This document shows positions 1 through 7,190 of a stretch of 8,694 nt of DNA, one piece after another. This DNA comes from Alphaproteobacteria bacterium. Lineage in GTDB: Bacteria > Pseudomonadota > Alphaproteobacteria > RF32 > CAG-239. Numbering within the stretch: the stretch's first letter is position 1; the number at the start of each line of letters is the position of its first letter. The stretch spans positions 1 through 8,694 of the forward strand of contig JAGCFG010000110.1 in NCBI GenBank assembly GCA_017650255.1, given 5' to 3'. The position numbers were made by a program, and so were the translations under genes. The notes below the pieces were generated by a model. That model was given only the letters and a program-made list of their open reading frames with translations, was not told where the DNA came from and did no database searches.

Positions 1-209
1 AAATTATATAAACTCTTTTGAAAAAACAATATATTACAAGCTGCAGAAAAAATGCAGCAAAACATATCTTTCATATTCTTTCGACAACCAAGAATACAAA
101 TTAATAAGAATATTCCAATTCCTAGCTCAATCAGAGCAACTAAAAGCGGGAGCTTATGCCTGCAATCCGTCTAATCAAGACACTAATGCATGTTTGGAAA
201 ACATAGAGA
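1..209. other. Stretch downstream of ftsK with no supportable gene
   Basis: AT-rich stretch after the ftsK stop codon. It contains a 6-bp inverted repeat, GCTGCA (40-45) and TGCAGC (53-58), around a 7-base A-rich loop. No run of T follows the stem on either strand, so it is not a convincing terminator. On the minus strand one frame stays open from about position 170 to the left edge and encodes a hydrophobic stretch, but it has no ATG, GTG or TTG start before that stretch and no visible ribosome-binding site. In many alphaproteobacteria lolA lies downstream of ftsK; I cannot recognise it here. Confidence 0.4.
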
Positions 210-2495
210 TTATATAATCATTCTCTTTCCCGTATGATCAGGCGGGGATATAATGCCATCCTCCTCCATCCTTTCAATGAGCAATGCGGCACGATTATAT
301 CCGATACGCAAGCGACGCTGTACATAGCTTATGGATGTCTTTTTATCGTTTCTCACAATCTCAACTGCCTGCGAATATAAATCTTCATCATTGCCTGCAG
401 CATTCCCCATAGAAGTTTTATCAAAAACTGCGCCGTTATCCTTTGTATTCAACTCTCCTTCGGTAATACCCTCAACATATTCCGGCTTACTCTGCGACTT
501 CAAATACTCAACAACAGCCTCGACTTCGCGGTCTTCCACAAAAGTTCCGTGAACACGGATGGGCCTTTGTCCTGCTGGCATATATAACATATCACCCTTA
601 CCCAGCAGCTGTTCTGCACCTTGTTCTCCCAAAATGGTTCTACTGTCAATTTTAGAAGTAACTTGAAAACTTATTCTTGTCGGGAAGTTTGCTTTTATAA
701 CACCGGTAATAACATCAACAGAAGGTCTTTGCGTTGATAATATGAGGTGAATTCCGGCCGCACGCGCCATTTGTGCCAAGCGCTGAATGGCTGCTTCAAC
801 TTCTTTTCCAGCCACAAGCATTAAATCTGCCATTTCATCAACAACAATCACAATATAGGGTAGGGGAGTAAGATCAATTTCTTGTTGCTCATAAATAGGT
901 GCACCCGTCTCCATATCAAAACCTGTCTGTACTGTTCTGACAGGTTTTTCACTGCTGTTTCGCAACTCCTCCAAACGCTTATTATAGCCGGCAATATTGC
1001 GAACATTGAGTTGTGCCATGGCACGATATCTGTCTTCCATCTGTGCAACGGCCCACTTCAATCCCAAAACAGCTTTTGCAGGATCAGTAATAACCGGTGT
1101 CAATAAATGAGGAATTCCATTATATACTGAAAATTCCAACATTTTTGGGTCAATCATTATCAATTTACATTCAGCCGGGCTCATACGATACAACAAGGAT
1201 AAAATCATAGAATTCATACCGACTGACTTTCCTGAACCGGTAGTTCCTGCAACCAACAAGTGTGGCATTTTTGACAAGTCGGCATAAACATTTTCTCCAC
1301 CAATATCTTTTCCCAAAACTACATTTAATGAATATTTGGTGTTCTTAAAGCCATCGCCTTCAAATAAATCTCTCAACCATACAGTTTCGCGGGTACTATT
1401 TGGAAGCTCAATGCCGATAGTATTTTTACCCGAAACAACAGCAATACGAACAGATACTGCTGACATTGAACGCGCAATATCATCAGAAAGTCCTATAACT
1501 CTGGCCGTTTTTGTTCCCGGAGCAGGTTCTAGTTCATAAAGAGTAACAACCGGTCCCGGTCTTATTTTGACAATTTTGCCATTAACACCAAACTCTTGCA
1601 AAACTGTTTCCAACTTCTTTGCAATTGTTTCCAACTCTTTATCGCTAATCTTTCCCACATTATTATTCGAAGGCTTTGAAAGCAAATCAATACTTGGGCA
1701 AATATATCCCGAAACATCGCTCTGCTTTTTAGAGTTCTTTCCTGTTTTAGCGGAAGTTTTATTCTTTTCTTCTATAGTTGCTTTAATTTTTGGCTCTTTG
1801 ATAATAGGAACAATATTATCTTCTTTCCTTTCAATATCCGTCATTGTAAATACTGGCTCTTTCTTTTCTTGTTTTGGCGCAGGAGTAAGTTTTATTGTTC
1901 GCATTTTTCTGAACAAGGCTTTAATAAACATAAAGAAGGCCTTTATACTCTTGAGAACAAAGAAAATCAAATTAGCAAAACCTGATGCCCACGAAACAAG
2001 TTTGATTCCCGCAGCATAATTCAACAAGCAAAAACCGCAAATTGCCGCAACAGACGTAATTAGCTCCGCTTCATAAGCAAAATTAGGCATATACATGGTC
2101 AAATATTTGTTCAAAAATCTGCCCGCTACTCCTCCAGCGGAAAAATAGTTCAAAAACAAAGAAAAAAATCCCATGCCTAAAATCCAGGCAAAGAAGCGCA
2201 ACCACATATTTTTCAATGGATTGAGCAGGCATAAAAAAGCACCCCATGAGCAAATAACTAATAAGTACACATAAGCTGCAATACCGAATGTTGTTACCAA
2301 AAAATCTGCACTGTTCGCTCCAAAATGACCGAGTTCATTGCTTATCGATGCACCTGCATAATTCAAAGAATTATCCGTGCTGGAATAGCAACACAGCGCC
2401 ATCCAAAATGTAATACATAACAAAATCAGAGCCAGACCATAAATGCGACGGCTTATTTTGTAATAAATCGTTGTTTTCTTTTGTTTTTTAGCCAT
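210..2495 (-). CDS. ftsK: DNA translocase FtsK
   Basis: Septum-anchored, ATP-driven DNA pump that clears and aligns chromosome termini at division and normally activates XerCD recombination at dif. The 761 residues fit the usual 750-900 for alphaproteobacterial FtsK. The order is: a membrane region with about four or five hydrophobic segments (residues about 20-190); a short charged, Lys/Glu-rich linker (about 195-265); the motor alpha/beta domains (about 280-670) with Walker A GTTGSGKS (417-424), Walker B ending VVDEMADLM (D553, E554) and the signature STQRPSVDVITG (587-598); and a C-terminal winged-helix gamma domain (about 700-761), the part that reads polar DNA motifs (KOPS) in the family. 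The linker is short compared with E. coli FtsK. The chosen ATG gives the expected basic N-terminus before the first membrane segment, but no clear Shine-Dalgarno precedes it. The gene is divergent from fabD. The product assignment is secure. Confidence 0.97.
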   Translation of the reverse strand: MAKKQKKTTIYYKISRRIYGLALILLCITFWMALCCYSSTDNSLNYAGASISNELGHFGANSADFLVTTFGIAAYVYLLVICSWGAFLCLLNPLKNMWLRFFAWILGMGFFSLFLNYFSAGGVAGRFLNKYLTMYMPNFAYEAELITSVAAICGFCLLNYAAGIKLVSWASGFANLIFFVLKSIKAFFMFIKALFRKMRTIKLTPAPKQEKKEPVFTMTDIERKEDNIVPIIKEPKIKATIEEKNKTSAKTGKNSKKQSDVSGYICPSIDLLSKPSNNNVGKISDKELETIAKKLETVLQEFGVNGKIVKIRPGPVVTLYELEPAPGTKTARVIGLSDDIARSMSAVSVRIAVVSGKNTIGIELPNSTRETVWLRDLFEGDGFKNTKYSLNVVLGKDIGGENVYADLSKMPHLLVAGTTGSGKSVGMNSMILSLLYRMSPAECKLIMIDPKMLEFSVYNGIPHLLTPVITDPAKAVLGLKWAVAQMEDRYRAMAQLNVRNIAGYNKRLEELRNSSEKPVRTVQTGFDMETGAPIYEQQEIDLTPLPYIVIVVDEMADLMLVAGKEVEAAIQRLAQMARAAGIHLILSTQRPSVDVITGVIKANFPTRISFQVTSKIDSRTILGEQGAEQLLGKGDMLYMPAGQRPIRVHGTFVEDREVEAVVEYLKSQSKPEYVEGITEGELNTKDNGAVFDKTSMGNAAGNDEDLYSQAVEIVRNDKKTSISYVQRRLRIGYNRAALLIERMEEDGIISPPDHTGKRMII

Positions 2496-2537
2496 ATCAA
2501 TTTCATCAAAAAGTTATTTATACCAATCTAGCCACAC

Positions 2538-2543
2538 ATTATA
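2538..2543 (-). promoter_or_regulatory. Probable -10 box of the ftsK promoter
   Basis: On the minus strand this reads TATAAT, a perfect sigma-70 -10 hexamer, placing the transcript start near 2531 and leaving a 5' UTR of roughly 35 bases before the ftsK ATG. I see no good -35 hexamer at 16-18 bases, so it may depend on an activator or be weak. Confidence 0.45.
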
Positions 2544-2584
2544 CGCCAAAGAATCTTTATCGTTGGTTAACAAAAGATTTTAAC

Positions 2585-2613
2585 TTGACTTTTTGGCATT
2601 TTTAATGTGTAAA
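2585..2613 (+). promoter_or_regulatory. Probable fabDG promoter
   Basis: TTGACT (2585-2590, five of six consensus bases), a 17-base spacer, then TGTAAA (2608-2613, four of six). The predicted start near 2620 gives a 5' UTR of about 28 bases before fabD. It lies back-to-back with the ftsK promoter in the same 152-base gap. Confidence 0.5.
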
Positions 2614-2647
2614 CAAACGTAATGTTTAATAAAACGAAGAGGTTTTT

Positions 2648-3592
2648 ATGAAAAACGCTTTTGTTTTTCCAGGGCAAGGATCACAGTTTGTCGGCATGGG
2701 CAAAGATATTGCCGACAATTTTGCCTCAGCAAGAGAAGTGTTTCAAGAGGTTGATGATACACTAAACCAAAATCTTTTTGCCTTAATGACAAACGGCCCT
2801 GATTATGAATTGACCATGACCATAAACGCACAGCCTGCACTTATGGCTGTTTCCATGGCTGTTGTTCGCGTTTTGGAAAAAGAATTCGGTATAAATTTGC
2901 AAGAAAAAGCAACTTTTGTTGCCGGCCACTCCTTAGGTGAATATTCTGCCGCATGCGCCGCCGGTGTTTTTTCTCTTTCTGACACGGCAGGACTTTTGCG
3001 CACAAGGGGCGATGCTATGCAAAAAGCTGTACCTTTAGGTGTTGGCGGTATGGTCGCAGTTATGGGAATGTCGTTTAACGACGTTCAAGCTTTGGTTGAA
3101 GCATGTGAAGATAAAGATAACATATGTGTCGCCGCCAATGACAATGCAGAAGGACAAGTGGTTTTGTCCGGACATATGACAGCCATTGATAAAGCTGTAG
3201 AAATAGCTGCCGAATTTGGTGCAAAACGTTGCATAAAGTTGCCGGTCAGCGCTCCTTTTCACAGCCCGCTGATGAACCCTGCAGCCGAAGTTATGGCCAG
3301 AACTTTTATGAAGATACAGGCGCAAGATGCACAGATCCCTCTTATATCAAACGTATTGGCTTATCCGATAACTGATTCAAAAGAGATTATCAAGCGCCTT
3401 GTAGAACAGGTCACGGGCTCTGTCCGCTGGCGCGAAACAATAGCTTATATGCACAACGAAAATATTACCGATATATACGAACTCGGAGCCGGAAAAGTTT
3501 TGTCAGGAATGATAAAGCGCGGTTACAAAGATATTAATACTTCTTCTGTATGCAGTCCCGCAGAAATTGAAGAATTAGCCAACAATTTATAA
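2648..3592 (+). CDS. fabD: Malonyl-CoA:ACP transacylase FabD
   Basis: Cytoplasmic enzyme that moves the malonyl group from CoA to acyl carrier protein, supplying the extender unit for type II fatty acid synthesis. The 314 residues match the family length (about 310). Visible motifs are the N-terminal FPGQGSQ (7-13) forming the oxyanion region, the nucleophile elbow GHSLGEY with Ser95, the malonyl-carboxylate-binding Arg120 in RTRG, and the catalytic His205 in SAPFHSP. The start is fixed by an AGAGG ribosome-binding site (2638-2642) five bases upstream of the ATG. It is the first gene of a two-gene operon; fabG begins 17 bases after its stop. All active-site residues are present, so it should be functional. 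Confidence 0.97.
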   Translation: MKNAFVFPGQGSQFVGMGKDIADNFASAREVFQEVDDTLNQNLFALMTNGPDYELTMTINAQPALMAVSMAVVRVLEKEFGINLQEKATFVAGHSLGEYSAACAAGVFSLSDTAGLLRTRGDAMQKAVPLGVGGMVAVMGMSFNDVQALVEACEDKDNICVAANDNAEGQVVLSGHMTAIDKAVEIAAEFGAKRCIKLPVSAPFHSPLMNPAAEVMARTFMKIQAQDAQIPLISNVLAYPITDSKEIIKRLVEQVTGSVRWRETIAYMHNENITDIYELGAGKVLSGMIKRGYKDINTSSVCSPAEIEELANNL

Positions 3593-3609
3593 CAACAAAG
3601 GAGAAAGAA

Positions 3610-4347
3610 ATGTTTGAACTCAAAGATAAAGTTGCCCTCATAACAGGAGCTAACGGCGGTCTTGGTGATAAAATTGCTCGTACACTCCACGCACAGGGTG
3701 CCACTTTGGCACTTACCGATTGCCGTACCAACAACATGGAAAAGCTAAAAGAAGAGCTTGGCGACAGAGTAGAAATTTATACTGCTGACCTGACCAATTC
3801 TGAGTCTATTACCCAACTGGTAAAAGATGTAGAAGAAAAATTCGGTCGCATAGATATTTTGGTCAACAACGCCGGATTAACGAAAGACAATTTGTTTATC
3901 CGTATGAGTGATGAAGATTGGCAACTGGTTTTGGATGTCAATTTAAGTGCCGGTTTCAAACTGGCAAAAGCTGCGGTTCGTGGTATGATGAAACGTCGTT
4001 TCGGTCGCATTATTGGTATTGCTTCTGTTGTCGGAGTTATGGGCAATGCCGGACAGGCCAACTATGCTGCCTCAAAAGCCGGAATGATTGCCATGAATAA
4101 GAGCCTTGCACAAGAAGTCGGTTCAAGAGGCATTACTGTCAACTCAATTGCTCCCGGCTTTATTCGCACCCCAATGACAGATGTTTTGCCCGATGATGTC
4201 AAGGCTGCTTTGCTTGCAAAAATTCCGGAGGCAAAACTCGGAGAAGCACAAGACATTGCCAATGTTGTAGTCTTTTTGGCCAGTGATGAAGCTCAATATA
4301 TTACCGGTCAAACAATTAATATCAATGGCGGAATGGCAATGATATAA
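3610..4347 (+). CDS. fabG: 3-oxoacyl-ACP reductase FabG
   Basis: NADPH-dependent short-chain dehydrogenase that reduces 3-ketoacyl-ACP to 3-hydroxyacyl-ACP in each round of fatty acid elongation; the family is a cytoplasmic tetramer. The 245 residues are the standard FabG length. The Rossmann nucleotide-binding motif TGANGGLG (12-19), NNAG (86-89), and the catalytic tetrad Asn111, Ser139, Tyr152 and Lys156 (in NYAASK) are all visible. The C-terminus ends GGMAMI, typical of true FabG rather than other SDR enzymes. A strong AAGGAG (3598-3603) sits six bases before the ATG. It is co-transcribed with fabD. acpP, which often follows fabG, is absent: a terminator comes 24 bases after the stop. Confidence 0.96.
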   Translation: MFELKDKVALITGANGGLGDKIARTLHAQGATLALTDCRTNNMEKLKEELGDRVEIYTADLTNSESITQLVKDVEEKFGRIDILVNNAGLTKDNLFIRMSDEDWQLVLDVNLSAGFKLAKAAVRGMMKRRFGRIIGIASVVGVMGNAGQANYAASKAGMIAMNKSLAQEVGSRGITVNSIAPGFIRTPMTDVLPDDVKAALLAKIPEAKLGEAQDIANVVVFLASDEAQYITGQTININGGMAMI

Positions 4348-4371
4348 TCTTAAAAGAACACTAAAATAAAG

Positions 4372-4404
4372 TCTCCGTCAAAAGCAAACTGACGGAGATT
4401 TTTT
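4372..4404. terminator. Intrinsic terminator between convergent fabG and preA
   Basis: Perfect 9-bp stem, TCTCCGTCA (4372-4380) with TGACGGAGA (4390-4398), a 9-base loop and six T on the plus strand (4399-4404). It ends the fabDG transcript. On the minus strand the stem is followed by CTTTATTTTA, a weaker U-rich tail, so it may also serve preA, whose stop is only 11 bases away. Confidence 0.9.
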
Positions 4405-4414
4405 GTTGTGGAAA

Positions 4415-5593
4415 TTATCGCATTTTAATCGCCGTTTTGGGGCATACATGCGAGCAAAGAGAACATCCAACACACTTGTTCAAATCGACAGCAATATGCC
4501 CGTTTTCAAGCCGCAAAGCGCTATGTTCGGACTCATCGCAAATCATAACGCATTTTCCGCATTTTATGCATAACTCGTCATTAATCCGCGGATAAACCTG
4601 TCTTGACTTATCAAGTGTTTTGTGTGTTATCAACTTATCGATAGCCTTGTTTTTCAAATCCATAGGACTTTCAAAACCTTTGTCTTCCAAATAAGCCAGC
4701 AATCCGTTTTTCATTTGCTCAATAATTTTGTAGCCGTTTATCATAACTTCTGTGCAAACCTGAACCGCATCGGCACCGACAGCCATATATTCTGCCGCAT
4801 CACGCCAATTTGAAATTCCGCCGATTCCCAAAATCGGCAACTTGCTGTTTTGGCGAACTTGTGCCACGCAACGCAATCCGATAGGCTTTACTGCCATTCC
4901 GGAATATCCTCCGAAAGTGGATTGTTCGTTAACATTCGGCATTGGTTCAAAACTGTCCAGATCTATTCCCATCAAAGATTGCACGGTATTAATAGCTGCA
5001 AAACCGCTTGCACCTGCTTTTTCTACTGCCTCAGCAATTTCTACAATATTCGTAACATTTGGCGACAATTTTACAAAAACAGGTTTTTCCGCGACTTCCA
5101 TAACCCATTGCGTAATCATTGCCGATATTTCCGGACTAGTTCCTATAGCCATTCCTATACCTTTTTCCGGCATTCCATGCGGGCATGAAAAGTTCAGTTC
5201 AAAAGCATCAATTCCCGACCGATTAAAAGTTACAACAAGTTTTTGCCATTCCTCTTTAACCACGGGAGCCATAATGCTGGCAATTTGCACCTTTGTCGGG
5301 TGTTTTTGCTTCAAATACTTAATTCCGTCCAGCCATTGTTGAACAGTCAAATGGCTCAACAGTTCAATATTTTCAAATCCGCAAACCTTGCCGCCCGATT
5401 TCCATGTGGCATAACGTTGACTTGCCTCAACCATCTCCAGATTGTCAGGTGTAATTGTTTTTAGTGCGGCACCTCCCCAGCCGAGAGAAAAAGCCTTATC
5501 AATACTCTCAATTTTTGCCGTCGGCGGAGCCGAAGCCAAAATAAAAGGGTTTTCAAAATCAATACCCAAAATGCTAGTTTTCAATGTTGCCAT
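4415..5593 (-). CDS. preA: NAD-dependent dihydropyrimidine dehydrogenase, subunit PreA
   Basis: FMN and iron-sulfur subunit that, with the flavoprotein PreT in the known bacterial enzyme, interconverts uracil/thymine and their 5,6-dihydro forms using NAD(H). Residues about 1-310 form a dihydroorotate-dehydrogenase-like TIM barrel, with an FMN-site lysine candidate K45 in LKTIT, the catalytic loop NFSCPHG with Cys137, and GIGGI (256-260) for FMN phosphate. The C-terminus carries two 4Fe-4S motifs: Cys342/345/348/352 and Cys374/377/380/384. The 392 residues are slightly short of E. coli PreA (about 411), mostly through a shorter tail. From memory, the catalytic loop and following MPEKGIGMAIG resemble animal DPD more than E. 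coli PreA. GGAGAG (minus strand, 5599-5604) lies five bases before the ATG. No preT is in the window, so the electron-donor partner must be elsewhere or different. Pyrimidine specificity is inferred from the family. Confidence 0.9.
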   Translation of the reverse strand: MATLKTSILGIDFENPFILASAPPTAKIESIDKAFSLGWGGAALKTITPDNLEMVEASQRYATWKSGGKVCGFENIELLSHLTVQQWLDGIKYLKQKHPTKVQIASIMAPVVKEEWQKLVVTFNRSGIDAFELNFSCPHGMPEKGIGMAIGTSPEISAMITQWVMEVAEKPVFVKLSPNVTNIVEIAEAVEKAGASGFAAINTVQSLMGIDLDSFEPMPNVNEQSTFGGYSGMAVKPIGLRCVAQVRQNSKLPILGIGGISNWRDAAEYMAVGADAVQVCTEVMINGYKIIEQMKNGLLAYLEDKGFESPMDLKNKAIDKLITHKTLDKSRQVYPRINDELCIKCGKCVMICDESEHSALRLENGHIAVDLNKCVGCSLCSHVCPKTAIKMR

Positions 5594-5684
5594 AAAATCT
5601 CTCCAAAAATAAACATTGCCGCATAACCTACAGGAAAAAAGTTAAATTTCTCATAATATAAAACATTGCCAACAGGCAAAATTT
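5594..5684. promoter_or_regulatory. Divergent control region between preA and the ATP-grasp gene
   Basis: This 91-base AT-rich gap must hold both promoters. On the minus strand TATTAT (5653-5658) is a possible -10 for preA, but its -35 is poor. A perfect 10-base direct repeat, AAACATTGCC, occurs at 5611-5620 and 5661-5670, exactly 50 bases apart. The second copy overlaps an inverted repeat TTGCC-AACA-GGCAA (5666-5679), which in turn covers the only Shine-Dalgarno-like AGG (5674-5676) of the plus-strand gene. These could be regulator sites, but none matches a motif I know. Confidence 0.3.
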
Positions 5685-7061
5685 ATGCTACAAAATGCAA
5701 TTATGCAAGAAAAAATGCTTTTTGACATAAATGAAATCACGCAAAATCCTGCCTTGGAAAAACTTGCCGGCGGCAAAGCCTGCGGCTTGGCACAAAGTTT
5801 AGATTTTGCCGAAGAACTGCAAAAATTTGGCATAGATGTCAGTGTGCCGAAAACTTTTGTGCTGTCAAACGAGTGCTATCAAGAATATTTGAAAGAAAAT
5901 CGTGTGCCTAACAGAACTTTGGTCGCCGCTGTCAAAGCAATGCATGCAGCCGGAGGAACAGTTGCCGTCAGATCATCGGCAGATATCGAAGATGGCTCCG
6001 ATAAAAGTTATTCCGGTGAATTTGAAAGTGTTTTGAATGTTTCTACAGTAGAAGAAATGCGCCAAGCATTGCAAACTGTCTATCAATCCGCCGAAAATGT
6101 TGTTCTGGAAAATGGCAAAATGCCAAAGATGTCAGTCGTAATACAGCAAATGATTTCAAATCCTGATTATGCCGGTGTTGCATATAGCCAAGACTTTGAC
6201 GGCGACCCTTTTGTTGTCGTCAACCGAACAAAAGGAAAAACGGCAGAAAAATTGGTGCAAGCGGAAGAAGAGGGCGAAATTATCAAAATTTCCAAATATG
6301 TCAGAAAAGATGCTTTTGGAGATAAAGGAATTGGCGTATTAACTCCGGAGGCTTATGCAAACTTTAATCCACGTTACCATTTTGTTTCTCTCCGCATAGA
6401 TTATAAAGGTGAACAAATTCAAGCTTGGGCATATAAAAAAGCGGTTGATGAACGTTTCGGAAAAGAAGTTTTGCCACTTGTTGCCGCGATAAACCATTTG
6501 GAAGCCAAGCAAGGTCACCCGATAGATATGGAATTTGCCACAAAGGGTGGCAAGATATATATTCTGCAGCAACGCCCGTATTTGATGAAGCAAAATTTTG
6601 TTGTAAAAACACTCCCAAATGGCGATATTGTGGGGTATAATGCAGATTCTCCGATAATTACTTCTGAAATGATCGATTTTAATAGTCCTGTATTCGAACA
6701 AAAATATAATAAAGAAGCAAATATGTTTGATTTGTCGGGATATATTTATTGCAGTGTGCCCTGTGCTCCTTCTCGAAATAAGTGGTTTTTAAATGCAAAA
6801 CATTTTGCTTATTACGGAGGGCTAAAAGCCGATTTAATCGTTGATAACTATGGATATATGCGCACGGCATTATATGGGCACCATGGAAATATGTTCAGAG
6901 AAAATGGCCAACCCTTTTGGATTTCTGCAAAAGGCAATGCTCTTCAAGGGATAAAATCCGGTGAAAAAGTCAAAATAGACCTCTCTCAAGGAACATTTGA
7001 AAAACTTCCAAGCAATAATATGCAATTTTTCTCTCATAAAAACAGTTTGACTTATGCTTAA
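5685..7061 (+). CDS. PEP synthase/PPDK-type ATP-grasp protein with a diverged phosphohistidine domain
   Basis: Residues about 20-300 are the nucleotide-binding domain of pyruvate phosphate dikinase and PEP synthase: GGKACGL (29-35), VRSSADIEDG (95-104) followed by YSGEFES, and the closing DMEFATKGGKIYILQQRP (281-298). The family uses ATP to phosphorylate a histidine on a mobile domain, which hands phosphate to a substrate. Residues about 380-441 look like a diverged mobile domain: H399, RENGQP (405-410) and the end LQGIKSGEKVKIDLSQG match the spacing of the canonical TSHAAIVARELGIP and its VLKDG-VTVD end, with H399 at the catalytic position. No PEP/pyruvate-binding barrel follows; 458 residues is about half of a full enzyme (about 800-900). 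Residues about 300-380 are unassigned. The substrate is unknown, and it should not be called PEP synthase. The start is uncertain: ATG 5685 has AGG eight bases upstream; 5703 and 5715 are in-frame alternatives. Confidence 0.75.
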   Translation: MLQNAIMQEKMLFDINEITQNPALEKLAGGKACGLAQSLDFAEELQKFGIDVSVPKTFVLSNECYQEYLKENRVPNRTLVAAVKAMHAAGGTVAVRSSADIEDGSDKSYSGEFESVLNVSTVEEMRQALQTVYQSAENVVLENGKMPKMSVVIQQMISNPDYAGVAYSQDFDGDPFVVVNRTKGKTAEKLVQAEEEGEIIKISKYVRKDAFGDKGIGVLTPEAYANFNPRYHFVSLRIDYKGEQIQAWAYKKAVDERFGKEVLPLVAAINHLEAKQGHPIDMEFATKGGKIYILQQRPYLMKQNFVVKTLPNGDIVGYNADSPIITSEMIDFNSPVFEQKYNKEANMFDLSGYIYCSVPCAPSRNKWFLNAKHFAYYGGLKADLIVDNYGYMRTALYGHHGNMFRENGQPFWISAKGNALQGIKSGEKVKIDLSQGTFEKLPSNNMQFFSHKNSLTYA

Positions 7062-7075
7062 AATTATGCTATACA
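7047..7075 (+). promoter_or_regulatory. Promoter of the threonyl leader-thrS transcript
   Basis: TTGACT (7047-7052), a 17-base spacer and TATACA (7070-7075) preceded by TGC, an extended -10. The -35 lies inside the last codons of the upstream gene. The predicted start is about 7081-7083, on or beside the leader AUG at 7083. A perfect inverted repeat TGCTAT-AC-ATAGCA (7067-7080) covers the -10 and could be an operator, though it could also be chance in AT-rich DNA. Confidence 0.6.
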
Positions 7076-7082
7076 TAGCACC

Positions 7083-7190
7083 ATGTTAAACGAAGAAGGA
7101 CATATTTTCAAATTATCGCAACAGAACTTGAATGAAAGTTCTGCATTTTCTCGTACGCTTATAACCTTTACCGCAACCACCACCGCTTAG
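7083..7190 (+). CDS. Threonine-rich leader peptide upstream of thrS
   Basis: A 35-codon open frame, ATG to TAG, whose last 11 residues are TLITFTATTTA: six threonine codons (ACG 7155; ACC 7164, 7170, 7176, 7179, 7182) within the final 11 sense codons. This is the hallmark of amino-acid leader peptides such as those of the thr operon, and here the downstream gene is threonyl-tRNA synthetase, so the codon matches the charged tRNA. It has no Shine-Dalgarno, and the predicted transcript start falls at or just before the ATG, so leaderless initiation is likely. Attenuator peptide trpL of Sinorhizobium meliloti is known to be leaderless in this way. The peptide itself probably has no function after release; the act of translating it is the sensor. 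The first half (codons 1-24) has no obvious theme. Confidence 0.75.
   Translation: MLNEEGHIFKLSQQNLNESSAFSRTLITFTATTTA
7122..7143 (+). promoter_or_regulatory. Hairpin within the leader peptide coding sequence
   Basis: Perfect 8-bp stem CAGAACTT (7122-7129) with AAGTTCTG (7136-7143) around a 6-base loop, ending 11 bases before the first regulatory threonine codon. In ribosome-mediated attenuators an early hairpin can pause RNA polymerase until the leading ribosome catches up; that role here is only inferred. Confidence 0.45.

Noticed and set aside
40..58. GCTGCA/TGCAGC hairpin as an ftsK terminator
   Set aside because: No T-run follows the stem on the minus strand, and it lies about 150 bases past the ftsK stop.
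1..170. Minus-strand open frame reaching the left edge, with a hydrophobic stretch including ALIELGIGIFLLICIL that recalls a pilin-type membrane segment
   Set aside because: No ATG, GTG or TTG start precedes the hydrophobic part, there is no ribosome-binding site, and about 50 open codons in AT-rich DNA can occur by chance. It lacks the pre-pilin cleavage motif.
1567..2019. 150-codon plus-strand open frame inside ftsK
   Set aside because: It lies wholly opposite the well-supported ftsK coding sequence and has no recognisable motif; it is a complementary-strand shadow.
4842..5342. 166-codon plus-strand open frame opposite preA
   Set aside because: The preA product has all its catalytic and iron-sulfur residues; the opposite frame is a shadow with no family features.
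7132..7190. Alternative ATG at 7132 for the leader peptide
   Set aside because: It is out of frame with the threonine codons, so it cannot encode the Thr-rich tail.
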